Of a stretch of DNA of 64,000 nt, positions 1-11,505 are shown one piece after another. The notes under the pieces were generated by a model. That model did no database searches and was not told where the DNA came from. It worked only from the letters and a program-made list of their open reading frames with translations. Source of the DNA: Salvelinus alpinus (taxonomy: Eukaryota > Chordata > Actinopteri > Salmoniformes > Salmonidae); assembly GCF_045679555.1 (NCBI RefSeq), contig NC_092120.1, positions 12,513,805-12,577,804 of the forward strand, in the 5' to 3' direction. The translations under genes were made by a program, and so were the position numbers. Positions within the stretch are counted from its first letter, which is position 1. Each line of letters begins with the position of its first letter.

Positions 1-3000
1 TCTTGCTTTGGAGAAGGGAGTGTGCTTTGTTTTTGTTTTCCTCTTGTTTTCATTATATAAAAACATTTAAGGATGGATCAGAGCCACCCAAAACAAATAA
101 TCCCAATGTAATCTTCTGGGTTACAAAACGAAGTGCTGGCCGCTAACCAAGCAGAGCCTGTTAGCAGGCCTTTGACCAGCTGGCTGTGACAGCCGCCACA
201 AAAAGAAAAACCCTCAAGAAAGAGCTCATCCTTAATTTCAGGCTCCTTCCTACGCAGAGAAAAACATAAAGATTATTCATATTATACAGATTATGATCCT
301 TTATGGTATCATTCTGATGAAACACAACATTATCTTTCTGTTATTCTGTACATGTTTTGTTTTTGGCTAGAAATATCTACATTAATCAACAATGTTGATA
401 TAAAGATTTTGACAATGATGCAAATCATTCCTCGTCATGTTTTCTCAGATTTCGTTCAGGTCTGATATATGTGAAATGGAGTATGTGACACTAATGTAGT
501 CCACTAGATTGTTTTGTTGTACTACTTTAATTCAGATTAAAGTAAGTGAACTCCATTCGGTGGTAAAGGTGAACCTGGTTAATTATAGAGAACCGGCTCC
601 ATCTCCCTTTGTTCATTTTAGACATTCTCCCCCCAGTGGCCAAACGTAATTAAAGTCCTTTGGGCTTTGCCAAGAGTGCCACTGTCCTCCCAAATCACTA
701 ATGGATGGCGCACCAGTTTCAGATACAGAGAAATAAAAGGCTCCTCACGATCATTACAGCAAATGTACCATACTGGTCATTAAAATGAATTAAGTGACTA
801 TCAGCTACATTATGTCGGCAAAGCAACCAATGCCAACTAATGCACCTCAGTGAACACCACTGTAGCAGAATGTCATTTGGAGAGCGTGGGACTCCTGTGC
901 AATCAATACATAATGTATCTCTAATTATTTTTTATTTTTTTACATCAATCCAGGCAGGCAGGTCACCCGTGATACAAGTCAGTATTCTGCTGTCCAACCA
1001 TGTCCGAGGATGTCAGGAGATGACCTGGAAACCGGCCACTAGGGGCAACAGTGAACAATGTCACCTTCAAGCATCTGCCTCTAATTCCAAAAGTTGCATG
1101 TTTGAATCTAGTGATAGAAAGTAGTTTTCTATATTTTTGTTTTAAGCCTATCCCAAACCTTAACCCTTACCTTAACCATTCAGAGTTAATGTCTAACCTT
1201 AAACATTACCTTAAAAATGTAGAGTTGATGCATAAACTTAACCTTAAACACTTTGACATTTTCCCTTGTGAGGCAGTTTCTCCAAATTAACATGGCCATG
1301 TGTTGAGTGTTGTTAAACGCAATAACCTTCTGCACCTGCCTCAGTTTCAGACACACTTTTCCTCTCGCTCCTCATCAAGAACATACCGGCTGGCAGGTGC
1401 TCCATGTTATGCTCCATAGAGAGGAACCGCAAGGCTGCCCTGCTCCAATCAGAGAACACCAGGTAAACTGATGAGGATTAATTAAAATGGAACTGAGGTT
1501 GAGCACAAATCTACCATTTACTAGTGGGAGCCAAGGCCCAACATCAAGACCATCTGGCTTCTTTCTGAGAAACAGTCACAGTGTTAGATTAAAACAAAAC
1601 CCAGAGTAGTTTGCCCGAATCCCATTGATGGGGAGTTGGATTGACTTGTAAAGCTCACAGGCCATTGTCAGGTTGGCCACACTTGAATATGGTGGCAAAA
1701 TCCCTGTGCTAGACAGAATTCTTCTTGAACATAAATCTCTTGTATAACCTACAGGGAATGCTCAATTTCAGTTTAGAATCAAACATACCAATATGTTTTT
1801 GTACCAATTAAAATATAAAAGAATGTTTTGTGAGGATTATTGTGGCAAATCCACGAATGATTGCATGCATGTGTATGCACACTTTGAGGCATGGGCTCTC
1901 CAACTGAACCCTGAAGGGGATGAATTTAGTCTGTGATTGCCCTATAGTTTTTTATTTATATATATTTATTTATTTTCTATACAGCTGGTGTCTTGCCTAA
2001 GTCAAAAGATTTGCCTGACCAGAGTGCACATTTGCCCATCATTCCCAAATATTGGCCTACCCGGCGCGATAGTAATGTACTGTCCTGGATCATTTCTAGA
2101 ACTCAATCAGTCTAGTGGATAAAATCACAAATCCTGTCAGAATGCTGAGAGCTCGGGATTTCGCCACCATATTCGCCCATCTATGGTAGCCTACTATGAA
2201 CTCGTTCTTACACACTTGGTCGTTACACTATGTCCCTTATGGACAAGTGTTTCATCCATGTAGTTGACTGGTTCGTTGATGTACACCAATAGGCTACTTT
2301 CCTCCAGTTCGCTTGAGGTAATTATGATATTTTTCTGTGGGATACGATTGCGACTCGAGCAAGAGCATCACTACCACACAGAAGAGCACGAGCAGGGGCA
2401 AGAAGGCGGGCTTTCGATAGCGTCAGAAGATAATAAAGTAGTCGACCTAAATTATTTTCCGTAGCGTAATTATCCTACTACTCCCAGAGGGTGGTGCAGT
2501 AGTCAGAATAAATTAATGAAGGATGACAAATTAAATTGTGTAAGGTCTCAAGGCATATGTTTTAAAGTCTTGTAAAACATGATAAATCAACCAGCAACCG
2601 AACGAAAAGCTTAGGCGAGAAGGAACCCGAACGTTTGGAGTTGTGCGTAAAATATGGAAATGTTTTACTATCAACGTTTCATTGAAGTCATTAGCTGGTG
2701 AGTTTTCGTTCATTGTATACAATTTTCAGTGTACATTTTAAATTGTGTAACCTAAACCCTAATTGATTTTGCAATTGTGTTTTTATATCAGACAGTTCAT
2801 AGGCTACTGATTTACCAATCTGCATTGTAGGCTACTTGTCAATAATATGAACTAAGCACCTGTGGGCAGCAATATTTTGTACATATTGTGAATTACATCA
2901 TACTTGTTTGTTTCTGGAAACTCAAGCAGGCCAGTCGTCCAGGAGCGGACTTGTGTTGTCGCCCTTTGGCGTCGATTGATTTATGGGTCAGCCTAATTCA

Positions 3001-4250
3001 GACCCCATGTAATAGTTTTTATGGTCAACGTGGGCTTCTGGACAGAGACCAGCTCAAACGAGTTCTTGACATGGCTTTCGACTTTAATCCCACAATAAGT
3101 GCCAAAATGGTGACTGTGATTTCCATTATATTCCTTTGACTCAAAATTTGAACAGGTCCACAACCTAATATGGAAGGAACAAAAACACAAACGTAATATT
3201 AATAAATATACAAAAATACAGTACCTGGGTTGGCTAGGCTATATTGTCAAAGAAGCAAAGGCTAGACTACTTGATTTATCTTCCAATGTAAGTATGCAGA
3301 ATGCTACATTTTTCCGGTCGTGACAATTTTTATTTTATTTTTTTAAATCAAGCCTGATTGAGCCTGGTAAATGTTCTTATCATCTTGAATACGTTGGATG
3401 AGCCAATCATATAAATATCCATTAAAACGTATAATTAGATAACTAGACGTTTATGATAGATTTTCAACTTCATAATTGATTTTCATCTGCAGCCTGATAA
3501 ACTAAAATTAACATTTCAATTATAATTCATCAAGGGAGAGAGAAAGATACAATAATGTTATCCAGCTTGTAGATTTTTTTTGTACGTTTTTTCCCCAGCC
3601 AGAGAGATGGCGCAAATCACAGAAGAAGGAGAATATCACAACAATGAAGTGCGACTGGCAAAGCAGAGTGCCAAAGAGCACCTTTTGGTGACTGGCCAAA
3701 TAGGCACTTTAATCAGGAGGTGCTTTATGCACAGGAAGTATTTCACTATCCTTGTTAGGGGAATGATTTACCCTGACTTTTAATTATCAACCTGACCTGA
3801 TCTGGGTCAAGCAAGAAAGTATTTTTCATCAGTGCCTTCTTTGTTTTGCTTGGTCGTCATTACCGGAGTTTAAATGGACTTGTTTTTAATTGAAAAGTTA
3901 TGTGAGACAGGGCTGCTTATACAGTCCCAACAATCCAGGAATGAGAATATATTTTGACGGGTTGCTCAGCTGCAGCTTTTAGCTTCATCTGCAGTCCTTA
4001 ATAGCAGGCTTAGTTAAAAGCATTTGGGCAAGGTCACGCGGTAACGGAGTCACAATCCCACTATAAAAACGGCCATATCTTTTTAATATGTGTCATGGAG
4101 CCATATGGGAGTCATTAAATGCATACAATTAAGTTGTATTATTTCGTTTCTGGGCAAGTGTGACTCCACACTAATCAATTTTTTTGCATTAAAGATATAT
4201 TTGAACAATTACTTGTTAATATTGCACTAACTAGTACGGCACTAAATATA
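1..4250. other. Intergenic DNA, no gene recognised
   Basis: I see no coding exon with family resemblance here. Short open frames occur on both strands (for example 3580-3783) but have no recognisable domain, no convincing splice signals and ordinary AT-rich composition. One dispersed repeat is suspected at about 1060-1290 and is listed separately. The rest is unassigned. Confidence 0.6.
1060..1290 (+). repeat. Possible dispersed salmonid repeat with CCTTAACC-rich tract
   Basis: The stretch begins with a tRNA B-box-like GTTTGAATCTA (about 1109) and continues into a run of variants of 'AACCTTAACC' and two related halves containing 'AGAGTTRATG'. This resembles a dispersed repeat I remember from salmonid intergenic DNA, but I cannot name the family or fix its ends. 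A simple-sequence origin is the alternative. Confidence 0.3.
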
Positions 4251-4254
4251 TATA

Positions 4255-4580
4255 ACTAAATTTAATGAATGGGAAACATAGAAATAACACACATAGAACA
4301 GATCTACCGCTTCTTAGACTTGCTTTCATTGTGAATGATAGATCTATAACCTGCACTTCTATGTGAATTTGTGTCTTTTACTTTCGGTTTTGTATACCAG
4401 CTTCAAACAGCTGAAAATACAATATTTTTGGTTACTGAAAAGATATCTCACAGAGGTTTAGATGGTACAGTAATTCTCTATACATTGCTTGCTTTCTCAC
4501 ATAAACTAAAATAAGGCAAACTATTAGAATTTTAGCAACCAGGAAATGGCAGAACGATTTCTGCATATTGCACCTTTAAG
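4255..4580 (-). mobile_element. MITE-like dispersed repeat, reverse orientation
   Basis: The right end reads 'GATTTCTGCATATTGCACC' followed by TTTAAG, which on the minus strand is the 'TAAAGGTGCAATATG' start of a non-autonomous repeat I recognise from salmonid genomes. The interior (TTTTGGTTACTGAAAAGATATC and TTAGCAACCAGGAAATGGCAG regions) fits that family. It carries no coding capacity. The left boundary is uncertain. Confidence 0.45.
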
Positions 4581-5049
4581 ATCTGGCCCCAATTCTAAAA
4601 ACATATATGCACATTTTTATAGTGGGAGTGTGACCCCTCTACCGCATGGCCTTGCCCTTTGAACCTAGAAGAATGCGCCACAGATCCTTGCACACTTTCA
4701 TCCATTCTGCTCCAATTTGACTCTTACAGTCCAGGGGATTAACATCAAGGCAATTCCACTGTAAAATAATGGTGGAGACGATATTTCACTTTAATAGTAT
4801 GCCAAACAAAAAACATTGATTTCAAGGTTAAACAAACCATACTACTCGATGCACAAGGACTACTTTTATCAATTTCCACAAAACATTTTACAAAAATACA
4901 TTTACTCGAAGAACAGTGCAGATGTAAAGTTTGGTAACGGAATGACAGTGAAATCTCCATCAGTGTTTTGTGTTACCACGTTGTCCAAAAACGACTCTGA
5001 ATTAAGATTCAAAGATGTTTGCAGAAATATTGGGGTGTCAGCTATGATA

Positions 5050-6269
5050 TACTATATCTACAAAAGTATGTAGATACCCCGCAAAATGTGTGGACAGGTT
5101 GCTGACAGGTGCCGTTGCTGACAGGTGTATATAATAGAGCACACAGCCATACAATCTCCATATACAAACATTGGCAGTAGAATGGCCTTACTGAAGAGCT
5201 CAGTGACTTTCAACGCGGCACCGTCATAGGATGTCACCTTCGAAACAAGTCAGTTTGTCAAATTCCTGACCTGCTAGAGCTACTCCGGTCTACTGTAAGT
5301 GCATGTTTTGGGAAGTGGAAACGTCTAGGAGCAACAACGGCTCAGCCGCAAAGTGGTAGGCCACACAAGCTCTAGGAACGGGACCGCCGAGTGCTGAAGT
5401 GCGTAGCGTGTAAAAATCGCCTGTCCTCGGTTGCAAAACCCACAACCGATTTCATAACTGCCTCTGGAAGCAAAGTTAGCACAATAACTGTTTGTCAGGA
5501 GCTTCATGAAATGTGTTTCTATGGGCGAGCAGCCACACACAAGCCTAAGATCACCATGCGCAATGCCAAGCATTGCCTGGAGTGGTGTAAAGCTCGCCGC
5601 CATTGGAATCTGGAGCAGTGGAAACGCGTTCTCTGGAGTGATGAATCACGCTTCACCATCTGTCAGTCCGACGGACGAATCTGGGTTTGGCGGATGCCAG
5701 GAGAACTCTACCTGTCCCAATGCATAGTTCTAACTGGTGGAGTTGAAATAATGGTCTGGGGCTGTTTTTCATGTTTCGGGCTAGGCTCCTTAGTTCTAGT
5801 GAAGCTAAATCTTAACGCTACAGCATACAATGACATTCTAGATGATTCTGTGCTTCCAACTTTGTAGCAACAGTTTGGGGAAGGCCCTTTCCTGTTTCAG
5901 CATCACAATGCCACCGTGCACAAAGCGTTGTCCGTACAGAAATGGTTTGTCGAGATCGGTGTGGAAGAACTTGACTGGCCTGCACAGATCCCTGACATCA
6001 ACCCCATCGAACACCATTGGGATGAATTGGAACACCGACTGCGAGCCAGGCCTAGTCGGCCAACATCAGTGCCCGAACTCATTAATGCTCTTGTGGCTGA
6101 ATGGAAGCAAGTCCCTGAAGCAGTGTTCCAACATCTAGTGGAAAGCCTTCCCAGAAGAGTGGAGGCTGTTATAGCAGCAAAGGGGGGACCAACTCCATAT
6201 TAATGCCCATGATTTTGGAATGAGATGTTTGACGAGCAGGTGTCCACATAATTTTGGTCATGTAGTGTA
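5050..6269 (+). mobile_element. Tc1/mariner-type DNA transposon, decayed copy
   Basis: The element starts at a TA with 'CTATATCTACAAAAGTATG' and ends with 'TTTTGGTCATGTAGTG' before a TA, the expected terminal inverted repeats and TA target duplication of a Tc1-like family common in salmonids. The left inverted repeat has drifted from the right one. Length about 1.2 kb fits a single-gene Tc1 element. The transposase reading frame inside is broken, so this copy is not autonomous. Confidence 0.75.
5391..6203 (+). pseudogene. Broken Tc1 transposase
   Basis: Two overlapping reading frames together resemble Tc1 transposase. The first (5391-5867) carries a '[12 protein letters not shown]' block, the catalytic DDE region with the second conserved 'MVWGCFS' block. 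The second (5916-6203) carries 'DWPAQIPDINPIEHHWDE', the region with the third acidic residue, and ends 'AAKGGPTPY', a usual Tc1 C-terminus. They lie in different frames with a stop between them near 5865, so at least one frameshift separates them. The N-terminal helix-turn-helix part (about 5180-5390) is only visible in pieces, such as the translation of 'ELSDFQRGTVIGCH'. Confidence 0.75.
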
Positions 6270-6792
6270 TGACACCTTGAGTTTGAAAAATAATAATATA
6301 TATTTTGGATGTTGAAGTACAGTGAAGTGGGATTAACATATGGTAACAGAATGATGGTAAGAGAATGACAATATGGGTCCTTGAGCTGTACTGTAGACAG
6401 GTTAGCTGACATCACAAAAACAATGCAAACGCTTTACTGGGGCAGAAGGCAGTGTGTTGTTGTGATTCTGGCTGGCCAGATAGCTAGCAGTAATGATAAG
6501 AAGCTGCCATGTGGGGAGTCGTTTCAGCTAGTTGTATGTTGTTCTTGATGCCATGTCTTGTTTAGAGGTGTTTTGACTAATTTCCTGTCAATGCTAATAT
6601 GGCAAAAATGTGCTAGCAAGCTAATCAACAACTGTAACGATGTATTTCAAGGACAAGTTCTCATTCTGCAAATGTATTTGTTTTCAATAAACATTGGAGA
6701 TGAAATATATACTAAACAAAAATATAAACACAACATGCAACAATTTCAAACAATTTAAGGATATCAGTCAATTGAAATAAATATATTAGGCC

Positions 6793-7415
6793 CTAATCTA
6801 ACATGACTGGGAATACAGATATGCATCTGTTGGTCACAGATACCTTCAAAAAAAGATAGGGGTGTGGATCAGAAAACCAGTCAGTATCTGGTGTGACCAC
6901 CATTTGCCTCATGCAGAGCGACATCTCCTTCACATAGAGTTGATCAGGCTGTTGATTGTGGCCTGTTGTTCCTCTCCTCTTCAATGGCTGTGCGAAGTTG
7001 CTGGCTATTGGCGGAAACTGGAACACGCTGTTGTACATGTCAATCCAGAGCATCCCACACATGCTCAATGGGTGACATATCTGCTGAGTATGCAGGCCAT
7101 GGAAGAACTGGGACATTTTCAGCTTCCAGGAATTGTGTAGAGATCCTTGCGACAGGGGACGGTGCATTATCATGCTGAAACATGAGGTGATGGCTGCGGA
7201 TGAATGACATGACTATTGGCCTCAGGGTTGAAATTGCCATTGATAAAATGCAATCGATTTTGTTGTCCATAGCTTATGCCTGCCCATATCATAACCCCAC
7301 TGCCACCATTGGGCACTCTGCTCACAACGTTGACATCAGAAAACTGCTCGCCCACTGCTCGCCCACACGACGTCTGCGGTTGTGAGGCTGGTTGGACGTA
7401 CTGCCAAATTCTCAA
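6793..7415 (-). pseudogene. Broken Tc1 transposase, minus strand
   Basis: Minus-strand frames in this stretch give Tc1-type blocks in order: 'NGGSGVMIWAGISYGQ', '[16 protein letters not shown]' (second catalytic acidic residue in HDNA) and 'VPVLPWPAYSADMSPIEHVW' (third acidic region, SPIEHVWD). They are distributed over different frames, so the gene has several breaks. The N-terminal DNA-binding part appears largely missing: little transposase-like sequence follows beyond 7440. Confidence 0.7.
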
Positions 7416-7785
7416 AAATGATGTTGGAGGCGGCTTTTGGTAGAGAAATGAACATTAAATTCCCTGGCAAAAGCTCTGATGAACATTCCTGCAGTCAGCA
7501 AGCCATTTGCATGGTCTCTCAAAACCTGAGACATCTGTGACATTGTGTTGTGTGACAAAACTGCACATTTTAGAGTGACCTTTTATTGTCCCCAGCACAA
7601 GGTGCACCTGTGCTGTAGACAATGCTGTTTAATTAGCTTCTTGATTTGCCACACCTGTCAGGTGGATGGATTATCTTGGCAAAGGAGAAACTCTCACTAA
7701 CAGGGATGTAAACAAATTTGTGCACAACATTTCAGAGAAATAAGCTTTTTGTATGTATGAAACATTTCTGGGATCTTTTATTTCA

Positions 7786-8075
7786 AATGAAATTTTACTT
7801 GTCACATGCGCCCTGAATACAACAGGTGTAGACCTTACAGTGAAATGCTTACTTACAGGCCAACAATGCCATTCAAGAAATACAGTTAATAAAATATTTA
7901 CTAAATAAAAAATCTAATCAATCAAAAAGTAACATAAGAAATGTGCATAACAATAACGAGGCTATATACAGGGAGTACAAAGTCAATGTGCGTGGGATAC
8001 AGTTTAGTCCAGGTAATTTGTAAAGTGACTGCATAGATAATAAACAGTGAGTAGCAACAGTGTATAAACAATGTC
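7786..8075 (-). mobile_element. LINE 3'-end fragment inserted in a Tc1 copy
   Basis: Read on the minus strand this is the 3' untranslated tail of the LINE at 8325-9646: the shared words include 'CATTTCACTGTAAGGTCTAC', 'GTGACAAGTAAAATTTCATT' and 'CCTCGTTATTGTTATG'. It is 5'-truncated to about 290 bases and lacks any reverse transcriptase sequence, as expected for abortive target-primed insertion. Confidence 0.75.
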
Positions 8076-8324
8076 AACTCATGAAACATGGGACCAACAC
8101 TTTACACGTTGCGTTGATATTTCTCAGTGTAGTTTACATGCTGTCAACAATCTAAGCCAACCCCCGTCTGTTTTGCCCCATAGTTGTGCACGCACCAGTT
8201 TTGATGCTAAACAACCAACCATTCTATACAGAATTGCATAATTATGGATGATGTATACAGATTAGGTACACAAAGGTAGAACATTTTTGTTATTCTACAC
8301 ACTGGATATTATTTGAATGAGCTC

Positions 8325-9646
8325 CGCCGCCAAACATGCTGTTCAATGACTACAGCTCAGCATTCAACACCATAGTGCCCACGAAGCTCATCACTAAGCT
8401 AAGGACCCTGGGACTAAACACCTCCCTCAGCAACTGGATCCTAGACTTCCTGACAGGCCACCCCCAGGTGGTAAGGGTAGGCAACAACACGTCTGCCACG
8501 CTGATCCTCAACACTGGGGCCCCCCAGGGGTGTGTACTTAGACCCCTCCTGTACTGCCTGTTCACCCACAACTGTGTGGCCAAACACGACTCCAACACCA
8601 TCATTACATTTGCTGACAACACAACAGTAGTAGGCCTGATCAGCGACAACAATGAGACAGCCTATAGGGAGGAGGTCAGAGAACTGGCAGTGTGGTGCCA
8701 GGACAACAACCTCTCCCTCAATGTGAGAAAGACAAAGGAGCTGATCGTGGACTACAGGAAAAGGCGGGCCGAACAGGCCCCCCATTAACATCGATGGGGC
8801 CGTAGTGGAGCAGTTTGAGAGTTTCAAGTTCCTTGGTGTCCACATCACCAACGAACTATCATGGTTCAAAACACACCAAGACAGTTGTGAAGAGGGCACA
8901 ACAACACATTTTCCCCCGCAGGAGACTGAAAAGATTTGGCATGGGCCCCCACATCCTCAAAAGGTTCTACAGCTGCACCATTGAGAGCATCCTGACCGGT
9001 TGCATCACCTCCTGTTATGGCAACTGCTCAGCATCTGACCGTAAAGCACTACAGAGGGTAGTGCATACGGCCCAGTACATCACTGGGGCCAAGCCTCCTG
9101 CCATCCAGGACCTATATAATAGGCGGTTGTCAGAGGAAAGCCCAAACAATTGTCAGAAACTCCAGTCATTCAAGTCATAAACTATTTTCTCTGCTACGGC
9201 AAGCGGTACCGGAGCGCAAAGTCTAGGAACAAAAAGCTCCTTAACAGCTTCTACCCCCAAGCCACAAAACAGCTGAACAATTAATCAAATGGCCACTGGA
9301 CTATTTACATTGACACCCCCCCCCCTCCATTTGTTTTGTACACAGCTGCTACTTGCTGTTTATTATCTATGCATAGTCACTTCACCCCTACCTACATGTA
9401 CAAATTACCTCGACTAACCTGTACCCCCGCACATTGACTCAGTACCGGAACCCCCTGTATGTGGCCTCGTTATTGTTATTGTATTGTTACTTTTTATATA
9501 TTTTTTTACTTAAGTTTATTTGGTTATTATTTTCTTAACTCTTCTTGAACTGCGCTGTTGGTTAAGAGCTTGTAAGTAAGCATTTCACGGTAAGGTCTAC
9601 ACTTGTTGTATTCGGTGCATGTGACAAATAAAGTTTGATTTGATTC
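8325..9646 (+). mobile_element. 5'-truncated LINE of CR1/L2 type
   Basis: The stretch holds the C-terminal half of a non-LTR reverse transcriptase followed by a 3' untranslated region ending in 'CAAATAAAGTTTGATTTGAT', a tail I recognise from an abundant salmonid LINE. The 5' part (endonuclease and RT N-terminus) is absent. The host DNA junction is near 8325. Assignment to CR1/L2 rather than Rex1 is from memory of the protein. Confidence 0.8.
8336..9180 (+). pseudogene. Partial reverse transcriptase of the truncated LINE
   Basis: Frame 8336-8788 reads '[14 protein letters not shown]' (RT motif A with its Asp), '[15 protein letters not shown]' (motif B) and '[11 protein letters not shown]', where the canonical catalytic FADD has become FADN, so the YXDD-like box is altered. 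Frame 8815-9180 continues in another register with 'KHTKTVVKRAQQH' and 'RFYSCTIESILTGCITSCYG', the thumb and C-terminal region. A frameshift lies between 8788 and 8815. The gene is dead both by truncation and by the catalytic change. Confidence 0.8.
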
Positions 9647-9754
9647 CAAATTTGTGTGTGTGTGTGATTTCAGTGCTATCGATAAACAACTCTTGCATTC
9701 TCGCCAGTCAATGCATCCATATGACCCATCAAATATTTGGCCTTCCCTGACCTT

Positions 9755-10427
9755 CCCAGCTAGCACATTTGGTTCCTTGGAAGTTGTGGGAACTACTGTT
9801 TTTGGTTTCACATTGGTTGTTGGAATAAAGCCATGCGTTTCCTGGCTGGTAAAACATTTTTTTTTTTTTCACGTTCTGCTAACAGAAGTTAACATTTCGG
9901 CTGGTCTAAGAACATTTATTTTACAGTAGGTTACAGGTAGGTTCTGAGAATGTTTTACTCTGGTACCTTGAAAGCTTTCCTGGGAGGTTTTACTGAAGCT
10001 CTGTGAACGAAGATATTTTCTTTTCTTATTTTCCATGGAATTAGTTCACTGCGCCACCAGGATGGAGGTAGCAGGACATGTTTTTTTATGCACAAAAAAA
10101 CTGTTCATTTTAGTCTATTCAAACAGACCCCATTTCAAAGGAAACAAGCACTCCTTAAGATGCACTCATTAAGATCTGGCCAATAAGTTGGCACGGCCAA
10201 TACACCTGAACACACTTAACAAGATAGAGGATAGAGATCATTTTGTTGATGCTGAGAATGGAATGTATATGTTTTAAAATAACATTCTTAGAACATTCTC
10301 TAACGTTACTAACGTTTTCTTGTGGTTTTTATGGAAAGAACAATTTGAGAACATTCACAATGGACAACCACACTCTCATCAAACTCTAAGAAACATATGG
10401 TTCTCAGAACATTATGTGCTAGCTGGG
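9755..10427. mobile_element. Non-autonomous DNA element with CCCAGCTAGCACA inverted ends
   Basis: It starts CCCAGCTAGCACA and ends TGTGCTAGCTGGG, a perfect 13-bp inverted pair. The interior is noncoding, with repeated 'GAACATT' words. A second, left-truncated copy lies at 50321-50753. I do not know the superfamily; no clear target duplication is visible. Confidence 0.65.
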
Positions 10428-10452
10428 TTTGTACCCACAATGCATCACTATT

Positions 10453-10760
10453 GACCAGACCAAATCTATACCAATCATAGACGTCTATGTTTCAAGTTTG
10501 GACATCAAAGTACTGCACAGTGCAGCACGTATTAGAATAAAGTACAGTATAGTTCAGTACAGTAAATTTCAGTACAGTACAATAGAGTAAATTATACTGT
10601 ACTCTAGTGTGCTCTACTGTACTAAACTCTACTGTACATTACTGTATTGTACTGACCTCTACTTTTCTGTACTGTACTATACTGTGCTGTGCTGTACTGT
10701 ACTGTGCTGTCCAAAGTTGTGAAACAGACATCTATGATTGGTTCAGATTTGGGCTGACCA
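10453..10760. repeat. Palindromic MITE-like repeat with AGTAC-rich arms
   Basis: The left arm (GACCAGACCAAATCTATACC, then CAATCATAGACGTCTATG) pairs with the reverse complement of the right arm (GACATCTATGATTGGTTC, then AGATTTGGGCTGACC). Between them, AGTACAGTA-type words on the left face TACTGTACT-type words on the right. The whole 300 bases could fold as one hairpin. There is no coding content. Confidence 0.65.
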
Positions 10761-11505
10761 AATTTCAACTACTTTTCAACATCCATGGACGTCCGGTGTC
10801 GGTCAGTGCTCAGTGGGTGAGAGGGTTGGTTACACTAAATGGAAAGAGAGGGGGCTCATGGGTAGGTGTCAGTAAGAGGTGGGTTATCCAGATTGTTTTC
10901 AAACTTTTGCTTTGACCACCACTTGACAGAAAGAAAACAGTTATGAGCTGAACATAACAGTATGCCAGTGGAAGGGAGGACAGTAGCAGGTGACCCAACT
11001 GTGGTTTGTGACTACTATGAATTCCCATTGTAGCCATTCAGTTGCAGTCAGTCTGTTACAGATTTTTTGGTTATTCTTTTAACGAATTGGTAACAGAATA
11101 ATGCGTTTTAATCACTTAATAAATTATGAACCAAATTGTTATCAGTAAAAACATAAAACTACTTGGTTGGTCTACCTTGTTACTTATGTGAACTTTCATA
11201 ATCCTCCCTCATGAGGGAGAGAAATGAGGAAATATCTAAAGATATGTGGGTTTTTGGTAACTGAATGATACTAGGCAATATTTCTTAAACGTATGTTTTT
11301 TTAAATGTATTTCTAATACCTTTTAAGACTTTTTCTGCTAGATGTTTTCTAAGACCCCTTTTCCATCTGTTTGACCAGAAATCAAAGCCTTAGTTTATTC
11401 CTAATTTCTAGCATGGAAAATGGTGGACAATTTTTCCCCCCCCAGAAATATTGACTCTTGTAGGTTTCATTTCACACCAAATTTGATGTGCTCCTATGAA
11501 CTTCA
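10761..11505. other. Intergenic DNA, probably repeat-derived
   Basis: No gene is visible. The motif GGTAACNGAATGA-like occurs twice (near 11088 and 11254) as it does around 4934 and 6341, so at least part is likely old dispersed repeat. Ends and family are not resolved. Confidence 0.4.

Larger units (their letters stand above)
4750..6700. repeat. Possible older repeat hosting the first Tc1 copy
   Basis: The sequence on both sides of the Tc1 copy carries the same motif: GGTAACGGAATGACAG near 4934 and GGTAACAGAATGATGG near 6341. Similar motifs recur near 11088 and 11254. This suggests that the Tc1 copy landed in an older dispersed repeat, but I cannot define its terminal repeats. Confidence 0.3.
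6708..8132 (-). mobile_element. Second Tc1/mariner family, decayed copy split by a LINE fragment
   Basis: The left end reads 'TATACTAAACAAAAATATAA' and the right end is a degenerate inverted match (GCGTTGATATTTCTCAGTGTAG). The interior includes 'CTCATGAAACATGGGACC', typical of the same family's right end. Transposase remnants run on the minus strand. Between 7786 and about 8075 the element is interrupted by a reverse-oriented 3' end of the LINE family that also lies just downstream. The two element halves resume cleanly on each side (…TTTTATTTCA / ACTCATGAAAC…). Confidence 0.7.

Noticed and set aside
3580-3783. 67-residue frame beginning MYVFSPAREMAQITEEGEYH
   Set aside because: The pyrimidine-rich CCCCAG before GCCAGAGAG looks like a splice acceptor, but no other exon or domain supports a gene here.
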